From assembly GCF_003966155.1 (NCBI RefSeq), contig NZ_RXNS01000002.1:186001-250000 (forward strand): a stretch of DNA of 64,000 nt, in the 5' to 3' direction. The position numbers were made by a program, and so were the translations under genes. This document shows, in pieces, positions 38,732-48,661 of this stretch. Under the pieces are notes generated by a model. That model did not search any database and had not been told where the DNA came from. It saw only the letters and a program-made list of their open reading frames with translations. Source of the stretch: Halomonas nitroreducens. GTDB lineage: Bacteria > Pseudomonadota > Gammaproteobacteria > Pseudomonadales > Halomonadaceae. Each line of letters starts with the position of its first letter. Positions within the stretch are counted from its first letter, which is position 1.

Positions 38732-39028
38732 TCAGCGCTCGTCGAACAGGGCGTCGCCCATCTCGTCGATGAACCGCTCCGCCTTGCTGACCATCAGGGT
38801 ATCGCAGGCCTCGCGGCCGGGGACCACATCGGAGCGCTCGAAGCGATGCTCGAGCATCTCGCCATCGTCGCCCCGGGGCTTGCGAATCCAGCCGCTGACG
38901 CGGAACTGGCCGCCCATGTCCTCGGCCTGGGGCACGATCAGGTAGCCCTTGTAGGTCACCGGCTCGCCCTCGGCGGCCGCGGACGGCTTGCCCTGGCCGA
39001 ACAGGCCGGATAGCAGTTTCTTCAGCAT
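38732..39028 (-). CDS. HlyU-family transcriptional regulator
   Basis: A 98-residue protein starting MLKKLLSGLFGQGK with the HlyU-family core: VTYKGYLIVPQAEDMGGQF, SGWIRKPRGD, and the helix CDTLMVSKAERFIDEMG. In Vibrio, HlyU activates haemolysin and RTX genes by countering H-NS; family members in other genera are uncharacterised. The frame reaches 39058, but AGGAG precedes the ATG at 39028. It is separated from the downstream DUF294 gene by a terminator. Confidence 0.8.
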   Translation of the reverse strand: MLKKLLSGLFGQGKPSAAAEGEPVTYKGYLIVPQAEDMGGQFRVSGWIRKPRGDDGEMLEHRFERSDVVPGREACDTLMVSKAERFIDEMGDALFDER

Positions 39029-39068
39029 CAGAACTCTCCTGACGAATAGCGGAGCCAACCACGACGCC

Positions 39069-39225
39069 AGGAAACAACGGATTTACGTTGCGAGCGAAGA
39101 GAGGTTGGCCGCCGCCGGAGCACAGGAACCGCAGTGTAGCCTGCTACATGAGGATTCCGATCGGACCGGCGTGCCGGCACCGCCAGCGGCCAAGATATCG
39201 AGCGCAGCAATCAATCCGTGTTTCC

Positions 39226-39228
<3 letters not shown>
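39069..39228. repeat. Palindromic intergenic repeat, copy B
   Basis: About 160 bp between the hlyU-like gene and the argG stop. Left end GGAAACAACGGATT and right end AATCCGTGTTTCC are inverted. GCGAGCGA and ATATCGAGCGCAGC are shared exactly with copy A. The central hairpin reads TGTAG-CCTG-CTACA, with compensating changes relative to copy A. The argG stop codon lies in its right end. Confidence 0.85.
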
Positions 39229-40446
<1,218 letters not shown>

Positions 40447-40483
40447 GCTGGGGCTCCTTCTAGGTGAACGACGTAAAAGACCG

Positions 40484-40489
40484 ATTATA
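40484..40489 (-). promoter_or_regulatory. Probable argG promoter -10
   Basis: A perfect TATAAT on the minus strand, 38 nt upstream of the argG start. The -35 (about 17 bp further) is not close to consensus, suggesting dependence on an activator or a weak promoter. No ARG box was recognised. Confidence 0.45.
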
Positions 40490-40592
40490 GCGCGCCAGCC
40501 CCACCGCGAATACCGGCAGCGGGACGCCCCGGGCCCGAGCTGGTAGACTCTCGCGTTCCGAGACATTCCGTTGGCCCAACAAGGAGAGGTGC

Positions 40593-41258
40593 ATGAGCGA
40601 GGTGGTCGCCCGCGAACTCATGGCACAGCGATTCCGCAGCTTCCTGCCCGTGGTGGTGGACCTGGAGACCGGCGGCTTCAATCCCCAGCGCGACGCCCTG
40701 CTGGAGATCGCCGCCGTGACCCTGACCATGGACCCCGAAGGCAACCTCATACCGGATGCCACCTACGCCTGTCATGTCACGCCCTTCGAGGGGGCCAATA
40801 TCGAGCAGTCGGCGCTGGACTTCACCGGCATCCGACTCGACGACCCCCTGCGTCAGCAGGTGGCGGTCAGCGAGGCCGAAGCGCTGGGCGAGGTGTTCCG
40901 TCCGGTGCGCAAGGCGATCAAGGCCAACGGCTGCACGCGAGCGGTGCTGGTGGGCCACAACGCCGCCTTCGATCACGGCTTCCTGAATGCCGCGGTGGAA
41001 CGCTGCGGCATCAAGCGCAACCCCTTCCATCCCTTCTCGAGCTTCGACACCGCCTCGCTCGCCGGCCTGGTCTACGGCCAGACCGTGCTGGCCCGGGCCT
41101 GCCGGGCCGCAGGCATCGAGTTCGACAACACCGCGGCCCACTCGGCCCGCTACGACACCGAGCGCACCGCCGAGCTGTTCTGTGCCATGGTCAACCGCTA
41201 CAAGGACCTGGGCGGCTGGCGACTGGCACAGCACGAGCAGGGCCTGGAAGAGGACTGA
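40593..41258 (+). CDS. rnt: Ribonuclease T
   Basis: A 221-residue DEDDh exonuclease trimming tRNA and other stable RNA 3' ends. Exo [10 protein letters not shown], Exo [13 protein letters not shown] and Exo [17 protein letters not shown] are present, plus the basic N-terminal segment. AAGGAGAGG lies before the ATG. Length matches E. coli Rnt (215). Commonly next to grxD, as here. Confidence 0.97.
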   Translation: MSEVVARELMAQRFRSFLPVVVDLETGGFNPQRDALLEIAAVTLTMDPEGNLIPDATYACHVTPFEGANIEQSALDFTGIRLDDPLRQQVAVSEAEALGEVFRPVRKAIKANGCTRAVLVGHNAAFDHGFLNAAVERCGIKRNPFHPFSSFDTASLAGLVYGQTVLARACRAAGIEFDNTAAHSARYDTERTAELFCAMVNRYKDLGGWRLAQHEQGLEED

Positions 41259-41278
41259 GCTCTCCTACCCTCCTCGCA

Positions 41279-41316
41279 ACGACAACGCCCGCGACACAGG
41301 TCGCGGGCGTTGTCGT
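41279..41316. terminator. Bidirectional terminator between rnt and grxD
   Basis: A perfect 17-bp stem (41279-41295 with 41300-41316, ACAG loop) between two convergent genes. Confidence 0.85.
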
Positions 41317-41332
41317 CAGGGCGGTCGAGGCC

Positions 41333-41683
41333 TCAGGCGTCGCCGTCACCCTCGCTGGCCTGGGCGCGGGCGGCGGCATCCTTGATCAGCGGCTCCAGCT
41401 CGCCGCTCTGGTACATCTCGACGACGATGTCGCAGCCACCGACCAGCTCGCCCTCGACCCACAGCTGCGGGAAGGTCGGCCAGTTGGCCACCTTGGGCAG
41501 CTCGGCGCGGATGTCCGGGTTGTCCAGCACGTTGACGAAGGCGAAGCGCTCGCCGCAGGCCATCAGGGCCTGCACGGTCTGGGCGGAGAAGCCGCACTGG
41601 GGCAGCTGCGGGGTGCCCTTCATGTAGATCAGGATCGGGTTCTCGCTGATCTGGCGCTGGATGTTCTCGACGGTGGTACTCAT
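41333..41683 (-). CDS. grxD: Monothiol glutaredoxin GrxD
   Basis: A 116-residue Grx4-type protein that binds and transfers [2Fe-2S] clusters with glutathione. The CGFS active site has Cys30, and MKGTPQLPQCGFS and WPTFPQLWVEGELVGGCDIV are family signatures. AGGGAG precedes the ATG at 41683. An acidic C-terminal tail follows. Confidence 0.97.
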   Translation of the reverse strand: MSTTVENIQRQISENPILIYMKGTPQLPQCGFSAQTVQALMACGERFAFVNVLDNPDIRAELPKVANWPTFPQLWVEGELVGGCDIVVEMYQSGELEPLIKDAAARAQASEGDGDA

Positions 41684-41843
41684 GTGCACTCCCTCTGGAT
41701 CGCGGTGGTGACCAGGGCGCGGCCGGGCAATACCCGAGTGCGTTGGTCGGCCTTGATGATAGGCCCATTGTACGGATGCCGGGCGCATTGCGCATCCCCC
41801 GACAGCTGGCTAGGATGGTCGTTTTTTCCCGTGGAGTGACGCC

Positions 41844-42764
41844 ATGGCGACCCGCCATTTCTTGACCCTGCTCGACCTGAGTCCGGAAGAACTGCGCTAC
41901 CTGATCCAGCGCGGCATCTCGATCAAGAACGGCCTGAAGACCCACGGCCCGACCTACACGCCGTTCGCCAACCGCACCCTGGCGATGATCTTCGAGAAAT
42001 CCTCGACGCGCACCCGAGTCTCCTTCGAGACCGCCATGGCACAATTCGGCGGCCATGCGCTCTTCCTGTCGCCCCGCGACACCCAGCTCGGCCGCGGCGA
42101 GCCCATCGGCGACACCGCCCGGGTGCTCGCCGAGATGGTCGACGCGGTGATGATCCGCACCTTCTCCCACCAGGGCCTGGAGACCTATGCAGCCGCCAGT
42201 GAGGTGCCGGTGATCAACGCCCTCACCGACGACTACCACCCCTGCCAGCTGCTCGCCGACGTCATGACCTGGACCGAGCTGCGCGGCAGCGTACGCGACC
42301 GGACCGCGGTGTGGATCGGCGACGGCAACAACATGTGCCACTCCTGGATCAACGCCGCCCGCCAGTTCGACTTCCAGCTGCGGGTCTGCTGCCCGGAGGG
42401 CTACGAGCCGCGCCAGGACATCCTCGACGCCGCCGGCGATCGGGTGAGCCTGCTGCATGATCCCCGGGAGGCCGTCGTCGGCGCGGACCTGGTCACCACC
42501 GATGTCTGGGCCTCCATGGGCCAGGAGGAGGAGCAGGCCCGGCGCGAAGCCGACTTCGCCGGCTTCCAGGTCACCGAGGCGATGCTCGACCGCGCCGCCG
42601 ACGACGTGCTCTTCCTGCATTGCCTGCCGGCCCACCGCGGCGAGGAGATCAGCGAGACCCTGCTCGACGACCCGCGCGCCGTGGTCTGGCAGGAGGCCGG
42701 CAACCGCCTGCATGCCCAGAAGGCACTGCTGGAGTTCCTGCTGCTGGGCCGCGTGGACAGCTGA
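41844..42764 (+). CDS. argF: Ornithine carbamoyltransferase
   Basis: A 306-residue enzyme making citrulline from ornithine and carbamoyl phosphate. Carbamoyl-phosphate site [18 protein letters not shown], ornithine loop and the C-terminal [12 protein letters not shown] with the catalytic Cys. GGAG precedes the ATG. Confidence 0.96.
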   Translation: MATRHFLTLLDLSPEELRYLIQRGISIKNGLKTHGPTYTPFANRTLAMIFEKSSTRTRVSFETAMAQFGGHALFLSPRDTQLGRGEPIGDTARVLAEMVDAVMIRTFSHQGLETYAAASEVPVINALTDDYHPCQLLADVMTWTELRGSVRDRTAVWIGDGNNMCHSWINAARQFDFQLRVCCPEGYEPRQDILDAAGDRVSLLHDPREAVVGADLVTTDVWASMGQEEEQARREADFAGFQVTEAMLDRAADDVLFLHCLPAHRGEEISETLLDDPRAVVWQEAGNRLHAQKALLEFLLLGRVDS

Positions 42765-42790
42765 GCCGTTCGCCGTTAGCCGTTCGAGCC

Positions 42791-42826
42791 GACGCCCCGA
42801 CCCGCATGGCCGGGGCGTCTTGCTGT
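42791..42826 (+). terminator. Terminator after argF
   Basis: Stem GACGCCCCG/CGGGGCGTC (42791-42799, 42811-42819), followed by TTGCTGT. Confidence 0.75.
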
Positions 42827-42847
42827 CAGAACTCCGCGCCACAGCGG

Positions 42848-42883
42848 TTAGACCTTGGTCTAAACCCTCCTGACCGGTATAAT
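42848..42883 (+). promoter_or_regulatory. Sigma-70 promoter with perfect palindromic operator
   Basis: TTAGACC-TT-GGTCTAA (42848-42863) is a perfect 16-bp palindrome. Its right half contains TTGGTC (42855-42860), which is spaced exactly 17 bp from a consensus TATAAT (42878-42883). A repressor bound to the palindrome would cover the -35. It drives the gene at 42923. Confidence 0.7.
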
Positions 42884-42922
42884 GCGCTGCAACATTGGCG
42901 ACCGCGAGGAGGGCGACAGCCC

Positions 42923-43231
42923 ATGAACACGACTCCTTCCCCCAGGTCCACCCCACAGCGCAGCCTGCGACAGTGCCTCTGCGACATGGCCGCCCTGCTC
43001 TACCGCGAGGGCCATGTGCTGGAAACCGTCTCGATTCCCGACCGTGGCCTCGACGCCCGCGCGCTCCGACGCCTGAGTGCCGCCGACCGGGACTGGTCCC
43101 GCTACCAGCGCACCCTGGAAGGCAGTGGCGCCGCCACCTACAACGACCAGCAACGCCTGGTGCTGACCGACCTCGGCCGCGAGCTGCTCTTCAGCATGTT
43201 TGGCGCCGGCGCGGCCGATAGCTGCGCCTGA
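42923..43231 (+). CDS. Small protein of unknown function behind a palindromic operator
   Basis: A 102-residue soluble protein without recognised family. The N-terminus is Ser/Thr/Pro/Arg-rich; the centre has LRQCLCDMAALLYREG, an LETVSIPDRGLDARALRRLSAADRDW stretch, and LVLTDLGRELLFSMFG at the end, which could be a small helical DNA-binding-like fold. GAGGAGG lies before the ATG. The perfect palindrome in its promoter suggests tight, possibly self-imposed control. Confidence 0.6.
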   Translation: MNTTPSPRSTPQRSLRQCLCDMAALLYREGHVLETVSIPDRGLDARALRRLSAADRDWSRYQRTLEGSGAATYNDQQRLVLTDLGRELLFSMFGAGAADSCA

Positions 43232-43627
43232 GACGTTTCATCTCATCGCGCGGGCAGCGGTCTCACACCCCCCGTCAGCCTCGCGGCCTTCCCTCACCGG
43301 CAGCGTATCCTCCGGCTGGCTTCTCCCAGGCTGCCGCCTCGAACGGCTTGTCCACTGGCATGCCGATAGGTTCAGTCCTCATCACCTTCCGAGAGATGCC
43401 GAGGACGATCTCCAGTTCCTGCCCATGGCCATCGCCTGCCCATGGGCAGCAGCCTCTCGACCGATTCCGGATCGCGGCCCCCTCGCCCCGCATGCCCGCT
43501 CGGCCGCCGGCCGACGCCGCCGTGCTGCGCACACCTGACGCCTTATGCCAACTTTGTGTCGGCTTAGGCACGATTCGAGGATGCCGGATCATGGACACTC
43601 CTTGCAGGCTTGAAAAAGGAGATCCCC
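43232..43627 (+). promoter_or_regulatory. Upstream region of the cdh operon
   Basis: About 395 bp without a convincing gene. AAGGAG (43615-43620) is the cdhC ribosome site. CACGATTCGA at 43569-43578 is the reverse complement of the 10-mer found twice upstream of the dioxygenase gene at 58160, so it may be a half-site for a shared regulator. Confidence 0.45.
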
Positions 43628-44536
43628 ATGAACCGCAACGTGATTCTCACCTGTGCCATCACCGGCGCCGGCGACACCGCCGACAAGAACCCCAACGTCC
43701 CGGTCACGCCCCGGCAGATCGCCGACGACTGCATCGCCGCCGCCAAGGCCGGTGCCAGCGTCGCCCACATCCACGTGCGTGACCCGGAGACCGGCGGGAT
43801 CAGCCACTCCGTCGAGCACTTCCGCGAGGTGATGGAGCGGGTCCGCGAGGCGGATACCGATATCGTCATGAACATTACCGCCGGCGGCGGCGGCGACTGG
43901 ATACCGGACGTCGAGGACCCGACCCGCGGCGGCCCGGGCACCGACATCCAGACTCCGGCCCAGCGTCACGCGCCGGTCGGCGAGCTGCTGCCCGAGCTGT
44001 GCACCCTGGACTGCGGGAGCCTCAACTTCGGCGACATGGTCTACGTCAACACCGCCGACTGGCTGCGCGAGCATGCCCGCCTGGTGCAGGCCGCCGGCGT
44101 CAAGCCCGAGCTCGAGTGCTTCGACCTGGGCCATGTCTGGTTCGCCCGCCAGTTGCAGCAGGAAGGCCTGCTCGACGGCGACCCGCTGTTCCAGCTGTGC
44201 CTGGGCATCCCCTGGGGCGCCGAGGCCGACCCCGAGACCATGCTGGCCATGCGCAACAAGCTGCCGGAGAACGCCAACTGGGCGGCCTTCGGCATCGGCC
44301 GCCAGCAGATGCCCATGGTCGCCCAGGCGATGCTGCTCGGCGGCCACGCCCGCGTCGGCCTGGAGGACAACCTCTATCTCAGCAAGGGCGTGATGGCGAC
44401 CAACGCCCAGCTGGTCGAGAAGGCCGGCGGTATCATCGAGCATCTCGGCGGCCGCGTCATGACCCCGGCCGAGACCCGCGCCCACCTCGCCCTGCGCGAC
44501 CCGAACACCGGTCGGATCGCCGGAGGTGAGGCATGA
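43628..44536 (+). CDS. cdhC: 3-Dehydrocarnitine cleavage enzyme (BKACE/DUF849 family)
   Basis: A 302-residue beta-keto acid cleavage enzyme. With acetyl-CoA it should split 3-dehydrocarnitine to betainyl-CoA and acetoacetate. The TIM-barrel signatures are present: [36 protein letters not shown] (zinc His pair in HIH), and [10 protein letters not shown]. It is the first gene of cdhC-cdhA-cdhB, the order known from the Pseudomonas carnitine operon. The frame opens at a TTG at 43610, but the ATG at 43628 has AAGGAG in front and the family start. Confidence 0.93.
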   Translation: MNRNVILTCAITGAGDTADKNPNVPVTPRQIADDCIAAAKAGASVAHIHVRDPETGGISHSVEHFREVMERVREADTDIVMNITAGGGGDWIPDVEDPTRGGPGTDIQTPAQRHAPVGELLPELCTLDCGSLNFGDMVYVNTADWLREHARLVQAAGVKPELECFDLGHVWFARQLQQEGLLDGDPLFQLCLGIPWGAEADPETMLAMRNKLPENANWAAFGIGRQQMPMVAQAMLLGGHARVGLEDNLYLSKGVMATNAQLVEKAGGIIEHLGGRVMTPAETRAHLALRDPNTGRIAGGEA

Positions 44537-45489
44537 GCCACCAACTCTCCGTCATCGGCACCGGCGTCATCGGCAACGGCTGGATCGCCCGGGCCCTGGC
44601 CCGCGGCTGGGACGTGGTCGCCTTCGACCCGTCGCCGGAGGCTCCCGCCCGCACCCGCACCTTCATCGACAATGCCTGGCCCTCGCTGGAAAAGCTGGGG
44701 CTCGCCGAGGGTGCCGATCCCGCGCGATTGACCTTCGTGGGCAGCCTCGAGGAGGCGGTGGCAGGCGCCGACCTGATCCAGGAGAACGTGCCCGAGCGCC
44801 TCGAGCTCAAGCGCGAGATCCTCGCCGCCATCGATGCCGCGGCCGCCCCCGGCGCGATCATCGGCTCCTCCACTTCGGGCTTCAAGCCCAGCGACCTGCA
44901 GCGCGACTGCCGCTGGGTTCCGGGCCGGGTGATCGTCGCCCACCCCTTCAACCCGGTCTACCTGCTGCCGCTGGTCGAGCTGGTCGGGGGCGAAGCCACC
45001 GAGGCCGGCCATATCGCCCGCGCCCAGACGCTCTACCAGGAGCTGGCCATGCGCCCCCTGGTGGTGCGCCGCGAGATCGAGGGCCATATCGCCGACCGGC
45101 TGATGGAGGCGCTGTGGCGCGAGGCCCTGCACCTGGTCAACGACGGCGTCGCCACCACCGAGGAGGTGGACGCGGCGGTGGTCTACGGCTGCGGGCTGCG
45201 CTGGTCGCTGATGGGCACCTTCCTGACCTTCCACCTGGCCGGCGGCGAGCAGGGCATGCGCCATATGCTCGAGCAGTTCGGCCCGGCGCTGAAGCTGCCC
45301 TGGACCAAGCTCGAGGCCCCGGAGCTGACCGATGAGCTCATCGACCGCGTGGTCGAGGGCTGCGAGTTCCAGGCCGCCGACCGACCGGTGGCCGAGCTGG
45401 ACCGCCGTCGCGATGATTTCCTGGTCGAGCTGCTCGACCTGGTGCAGAAGTACTGGCCCGAGGCCGAGGGCCTGGAGGGGCGCATCTGA
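44533..45489 (+). CDS. cdhA: L-carnitine dehydrogenase
   Basis: A 318-residue NAD-dependent enzyme oxidising L-carnitine to 3-dehydrocarnitine. It belongs to the 3-hydroxyacyl-CoA dehydrogenase fold: Rossmann motif GTGVIGNGW (9-17), [29 protein letters not shown] with the catalytic His, and a helical C-terminal domain. Start overlaps cdhC by 4 nt, and stop shares one base with cdhB. Confidence 0.94.
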   Translation: MSHQLSVIGTGVIGNGWIARALARGWDVVAFDPSPEAPARTRTFIDNAWPSLEKLGLAEGADPARLTFVGSLEEAVAGADLIQENVPERLELKREILAAIDAAAAPGAIIGSSTSGFKPSDLQRDCRWVPGRVIVAHPFNPVYLLPLVELVGGEATEAGHIARAQTLYQELAMRPLVVRREIEGHIADRLMEALWREALHLVNDGVATTEEVDAAVVYGCGLRWSLMGTFLTFHLAGGEQGMRHMLEQFGPALKLPWTKLEAPELTDELIDRVVEGCEFQAADRPVAELDRRRDDFLVELLDLVQKYWPEAEGLEGRI

Positions 45490-45953
45490 TGGCACTGCTC
45501 GAGACCCGCGTCGCCCCCGAGTGGGTCGACTACAACGGCCACATGAACGACGCCGAATACGCCCGGGTGTTCTCCCTGGGCGTGGAAGCCCTGATGAATG
45601 CCATCGGCCTCGACGAGGCCGGCCGGCGCCACCACGGCTACACCATCTTCACCCTCGAGACCCACCTCTGCTATCGCCGCGAGGCCCATGAGGGCCAGCC
45701 GCTGGCGGTCGAGGTGACGGTACTGGACCGTGATGCCAAGCGCCTGCATGTCTTCTTCGCGATGTGCGATATCGAGGGCAGCCTGCTGGCCACCAGCGAG
45801 CAGATGCTGATGGGCATCGACAGCGAGGCCGGTCGCCCGGCGCCCTTCCCCGAAGAGGTCAGCCAGGCCATCGCCGCGCTGCCGGCGGCCACCACCGATG
45901 CCTGGCCGGAGCTGGCCGGGCGATGTATCGGCCTGCCGCCCGCCAGGCGCTGA
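45489..45953 (+). CDS. cdhB: Betainyl-CoA thioesterase
   Basis: A 154-residue hot-dog fold thioesterase with the 4-hydroxybenzoyl-CoA thioesterase-type signature VDYNGHMNDAEYARVFS. It should release glycine betaine from betainyl-CoA. In some Rhizobiales and others cdhA and cdhB are fused; here they are separate but share a TGATG junction. Confidence 0.92.
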   Translation: MALLETRVAPEWVDYNGHMNDAEYARVFSLGVEALMNAIGLDEAGRRHHGYTIFTLETHLCYRREAHEGQPLAVEVTVLDRDAKRLHVFFAMCDIEGSLLATSEQMLMGIDSEAGRPAPFPEEVSQAIAALPAATTDAWPELAGRCIGLPPARR

Positions 45954-45972
45954 TCCGACATCCGCAACCATC

Positions 45973-46000
45973 CCCGCCCGGTGCCTCGTCACCGGGCGGG
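45973..46000 (+). terminator. Hairpin between cdhB and the BCCT gene
   Basis: Perfect 11-bp stem CCCGCCCGGTG/CACCGGGCGGG with a 6-nt loop in the 136-bp gap. No T-run, so partial termination or message stabilisation is possible. Confidence 0.5.
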
Positions 46001-46089
46001 TCGGGGATCGTCGGCCCCTCGTCCGACCCCAGGAGGACCCTTCCTATCGTTACCGCAGTCCCCTTTCTCCATCTGCAAAGGAAGCTTCC

Positions 46090-47736
46090 ATGACAAGTCC
46101 AACGACCTCGCCCGAAGGCGAAAGCTATCCCGACCCCACGCTGGCTCAGACCGGCCTCTTCCGTCATGTGCACAAGGGCATGACCCTCACCGCCGCCGGC
46201 CTGGTGCTGGCCTTCGTGCTGTTCACCGGCCTCGCCCCGGAGCTGGCCGGCAGCGTCTTCGGTGCAGCACGCGGCTGGATCGAGAGCACCTTCAGCGGCT
46301 ACTACCTGGTCACCGTGATGCTGCTGCTCGCCGTCTGTGCGGTCATCGTGCTGAGCCGCTTCGGTGGCGTGCGCCTGGGGGCCGACGACAGTCGCCCCGA
46401 GTTCAGCAACTTCGCCTGGTTCTCGATGCTGTTCTCCGCCGGTATCGGTATCGGCATCCTCTTCTTCGGCGTCGCCGAGCCCATCTTCTACCTCGACGAT
46501 ACCGGCGCCTTCGGCTACCCGAACAACCCGCATGCCGACATGGCCGGCGCGACCACCATCGGTCACGAGCGAGCCATCGATGCCCTGCGGGTCTCGGTCT
46601 TCCACTGGGGCCTGCACGGCTGGGCCGTCTACGTGATCGTCGGGATGTCGCTGGCCTACTTCGCCTACCGCAAGGGATTGCCGCTGGCGCTGCGCTCCGC
46701 GCTGTACCCCTTCATCGGCGAACGCATCTACGGGCCCATCGGCCACACCGTGGACATCCTCGGCGTGCTGGGCTGCGTCTTCGGCGTCGCCACCTCGCTG
46801 GGGCTGGGCGTCAGCCAGATGGCCGTGGGCCTGGAACGCCTGGTCGGCCTGAGCGCCGGTCTGGACACGCAGCTGACGCTGATCGCGGTGATCTCGGCGA
46901 TCTCCATCCTCTCGGTGGTCTCCGGTGTGCAGCGGGGCATCAAGCTGATCTCCGAACTCAACATCTGGGTCTCGGTGCTGGTGGTCGGCGCCTTCCTGCT
47001 GGGAGGCCCGACGCTGTGGCTGGTACAGGCCTTCGGCGAAACCCTGGTCGACTACGCCGCCAACTTCATTCCCATGGGCCTGTGGTTCGCCGAGACGCCG
47101 GAACGGGTCGAGTGGCAGCAGGGCTGGACCATCTTCTACTGGGGCTGGTGGCTGGCCTGGGCGCCCTTCGTGGGGCTGTTCATCGCCCGCATCTCCAAGG
47201 GCCGCACCCTGCGCGAGTTCGTGCTCGGCGTGCTGCTGGTGCCGACCCTGATCATCTTCGTCTGGCTGATCATCTTCGGCGGCAACGCCCTGCACCAGGA
47301 ACTCACCGCCGCCGATGGGCCCGGCACGGCGGGCATCATCGAGTTGGTCAACGCCTGGAACCTGCCCGCCGCGCTGTTCGCCAGTGCCGACGGCATCGCC
47401 GGCACCGGCGCCATCGGCTGGACGCTCTCGGCGCTGATGGTCTTCTTGCTGATGAGCTGGTTCGTCACCTCTTCGGACTCCGGCACCCTGGTGCTGACCA
47501 CCATCCTCTCGCTGGGCAACGACCATCCGCCGCAGCGCTTCCGGGTCTTCTGGGGCGTGGTGATCGGGCTGGTGGCGGCGGTGCTGCTGGTGGCCGGCGG
47601 GCTCAAGGCGCTGCAGACCGCCCTGATCGCTGCCGCCCTGCCGCTGAGTGGCGTCATCCTGGTAATGACCGCCGGCATCCTGGTCTCGCTTGTTCGCGAG
47701 TCGCGCCAGCCCCGCCCGGCGATGCAGCGGCGATGA
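46090..47736 (+). CDS. BCCT-family betaine/carnitine/choline transporter
   Basis: A 548-residue inner-membrane transporter with 12 TM helices. FSAGIGIGILFFGVAEPI contains the glycine stretch and Na+-site region of BetP-type carriers; WQQGWTIFYWGWWLAWAPFVGLFIARISKGRT is the BCCT signature with the substrate-binding Trp residues. Placement in the cdh operon argues for carnitine or a related betaine as substrate, in addition to the ABC-type CaiX route. Frame opens at 45898; the ATG at 46090 with AAGGAAG upstream is preferred. Confidence 0.93.
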   Translation: MTSPTTSPEGESYPDPTLAQTGLFRHVHKGMTLTAAGLVLAFVLFTGLAPELAGSVFGAARGWIESTFSGYYLVTVMLLLAVCAVIVLSRFGGVRLGADDSRPEFSNFAWFSMLFSAGIGIGILFFGVAEPIFYLDDTGAFGYPNNPHADMAGATTIGHERAIDALRVSVFHWGLHGWAVYVIVGMSLAYFAYRKGLPLALRSALYPFIGERIYGPIGHTVDILGVLGCVFGVATSLGLGVSQMAVGLERLVGLSAGLDTQLTLIAVISAISILSVVSGVQRGIKLISELNIWVSVLVVGAFLLGGPTLWLVQAFGETLVDYAANFIPMGLWFAETPERVEWQQGWTIFYWGWWLAWAPFVGLFIARISKGRTLREFVLGVLLVPTLIIFVWLIIFGGNALHQELTAADGPGTAGIIELVNAWNLPAALFASADGIAGTGAIGWTLSALMVFLLMSWFVTSSDSGTLVLTTILSLGNDHPPQRFRVFWGVVIGLVAAVLLVAGGLKALQTALIAAALPLSGVILVMTAGILVSLVRESRQPRPAMQRR

Positions 47737-48551
47737 CGCCGGAGGCCTTCCGCGACGCCTTCGCGCTGGGGCTGGAAGGACTGGCCGGGCTGCCCCTCGG
47801 GGTGGCCCGGCCACGCTACGACCGGCTCTGCCAGGCCTTTGCGCCGCCGCTGCCAGCGGGCATGATCGTCGAGGACGGCACCATAGGCGGGGTGGCCGTA
47901 CGTCGCCTTCGCCCGCCCGGGGCCCGGCCCGGCGAGGTCGCCTACGTGCACGGGGGCGGCTGGACGCTGGGCTCGGTGACGAGCCACCAGGGCATCGCGG
48001 CAAGCCTCGCCGCACACCTGAAGCGCGAGGTGGTCAGCGTCGACTATCGTCTCGCGCCGGAGGCGAGCTATGCAGATGCCTTGGCGGATTGCCGGTCGGT
48101 AATTAGGGCTCTGGCGCCCCGCGCCGCGGTAGGTGACAGCGCCGGCGGGCGCCTGGTGATGGACGTCAGTCACACGCTGGGAGCCCCCGGCGTGCTGGGG
48201 CTGATCTATCCGCTGGTGGGCCGCCCCGATCCCGCGAGCCTTGGCCCCGATGCCCCCCTGCTCTCTCGGGCGGAGGTGCTCACTCTCTGGGCGGAGGTGG
48301 CAGAGACCATGCCGAGCGTGCCCGAGGCCGCACCCCCTGGCCGGCAACTCGAGGTGCTCGCGGTCGCGCAAGACCCGCTCACCGCTCCCCTCGAGCGGGC
48401 CCTTGGCCGGTGGCGGCGGTTCGGTTGTGACATCGGCTATCGCTGCGTGCCGGGCCTATGGCATGGCGCCTTGCATGCCCATGCCCGCCTCCCCGCCATG
48501 CAAGAGGCCTGGCAGGTATTCTGCGCGGCCTTGACCGATCGGCTGGCCTGA
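47733..48551 (+). CDS. Alpha/beta hydrolase, HSL type (HocS-like)
   Basis: A 272-residue esterase of the hormone-sensitive-lipase type: oxyanion motif HGGGW (73-77), nucleophile Ser136 in GDSAGG, and a C-terminal His in GLWHGAL. It overlaps the BCCT stop by 4 nt. In Pseudomonas the carnitine operon ends with hocS, a lipolytic-type hydrolase that frees carnitine from short-chain acylcarnitines. Position and family fit that role here, but specificity is inferred. Confidence 0.8.
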   Translation: MTPEAFRDAFALGLEGLAGLPLGVARPRYDRLCQAFAPPLPAGMIVEDGTIGGVAVRRLRPPGARPGEVAYVHGGGWTLGSVTSHQGIAASLAAHLKREVVSVDYRLAPEASYADALADCRSVIRALAPRAAVGDSAGGRLVMDVSHTLGAPGVLGLIYPLVGRPDPASLGPDAPLLSRAEVLTLWAEVAETMPSVPEAAPPGRQLEVLAVAQDPLTAPLERALGRWRRFGCDIGYRCVPGLWHGALHAHARLPAMQEAWQVFCAALTDRLA

Positions 48552-48575
48552 CGACGCCACTGTGGCAACAACAAG

Positions 48576-48610
48576 CAGGCCCGACCCGGAGGGCATCCGG
48601 GTCGGGCCTG
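48576..48610. terminator. Bidirectional terminator after the cdh operon
   Basis: A perfect 15-bp stem (48576-48590 with 48596-48610, GGGCA loop) between convergent genes. On the minus strand CTTGTTGTTG follows. Confidence 0.85.
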
Positions 48611-48661
48611 TTGACGAGGGTGATGCCCTGCTAGGCGCCGCTCGACGACGGCGCCTATGGC

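Noticed and set aside
45859..48015. 718-codon minus-strand frame opposite the BCCT gene
   Set aside because: Gln/His/Gly-rich shadow translation with no domain; the BCCT transporter on the plus strand is certain.
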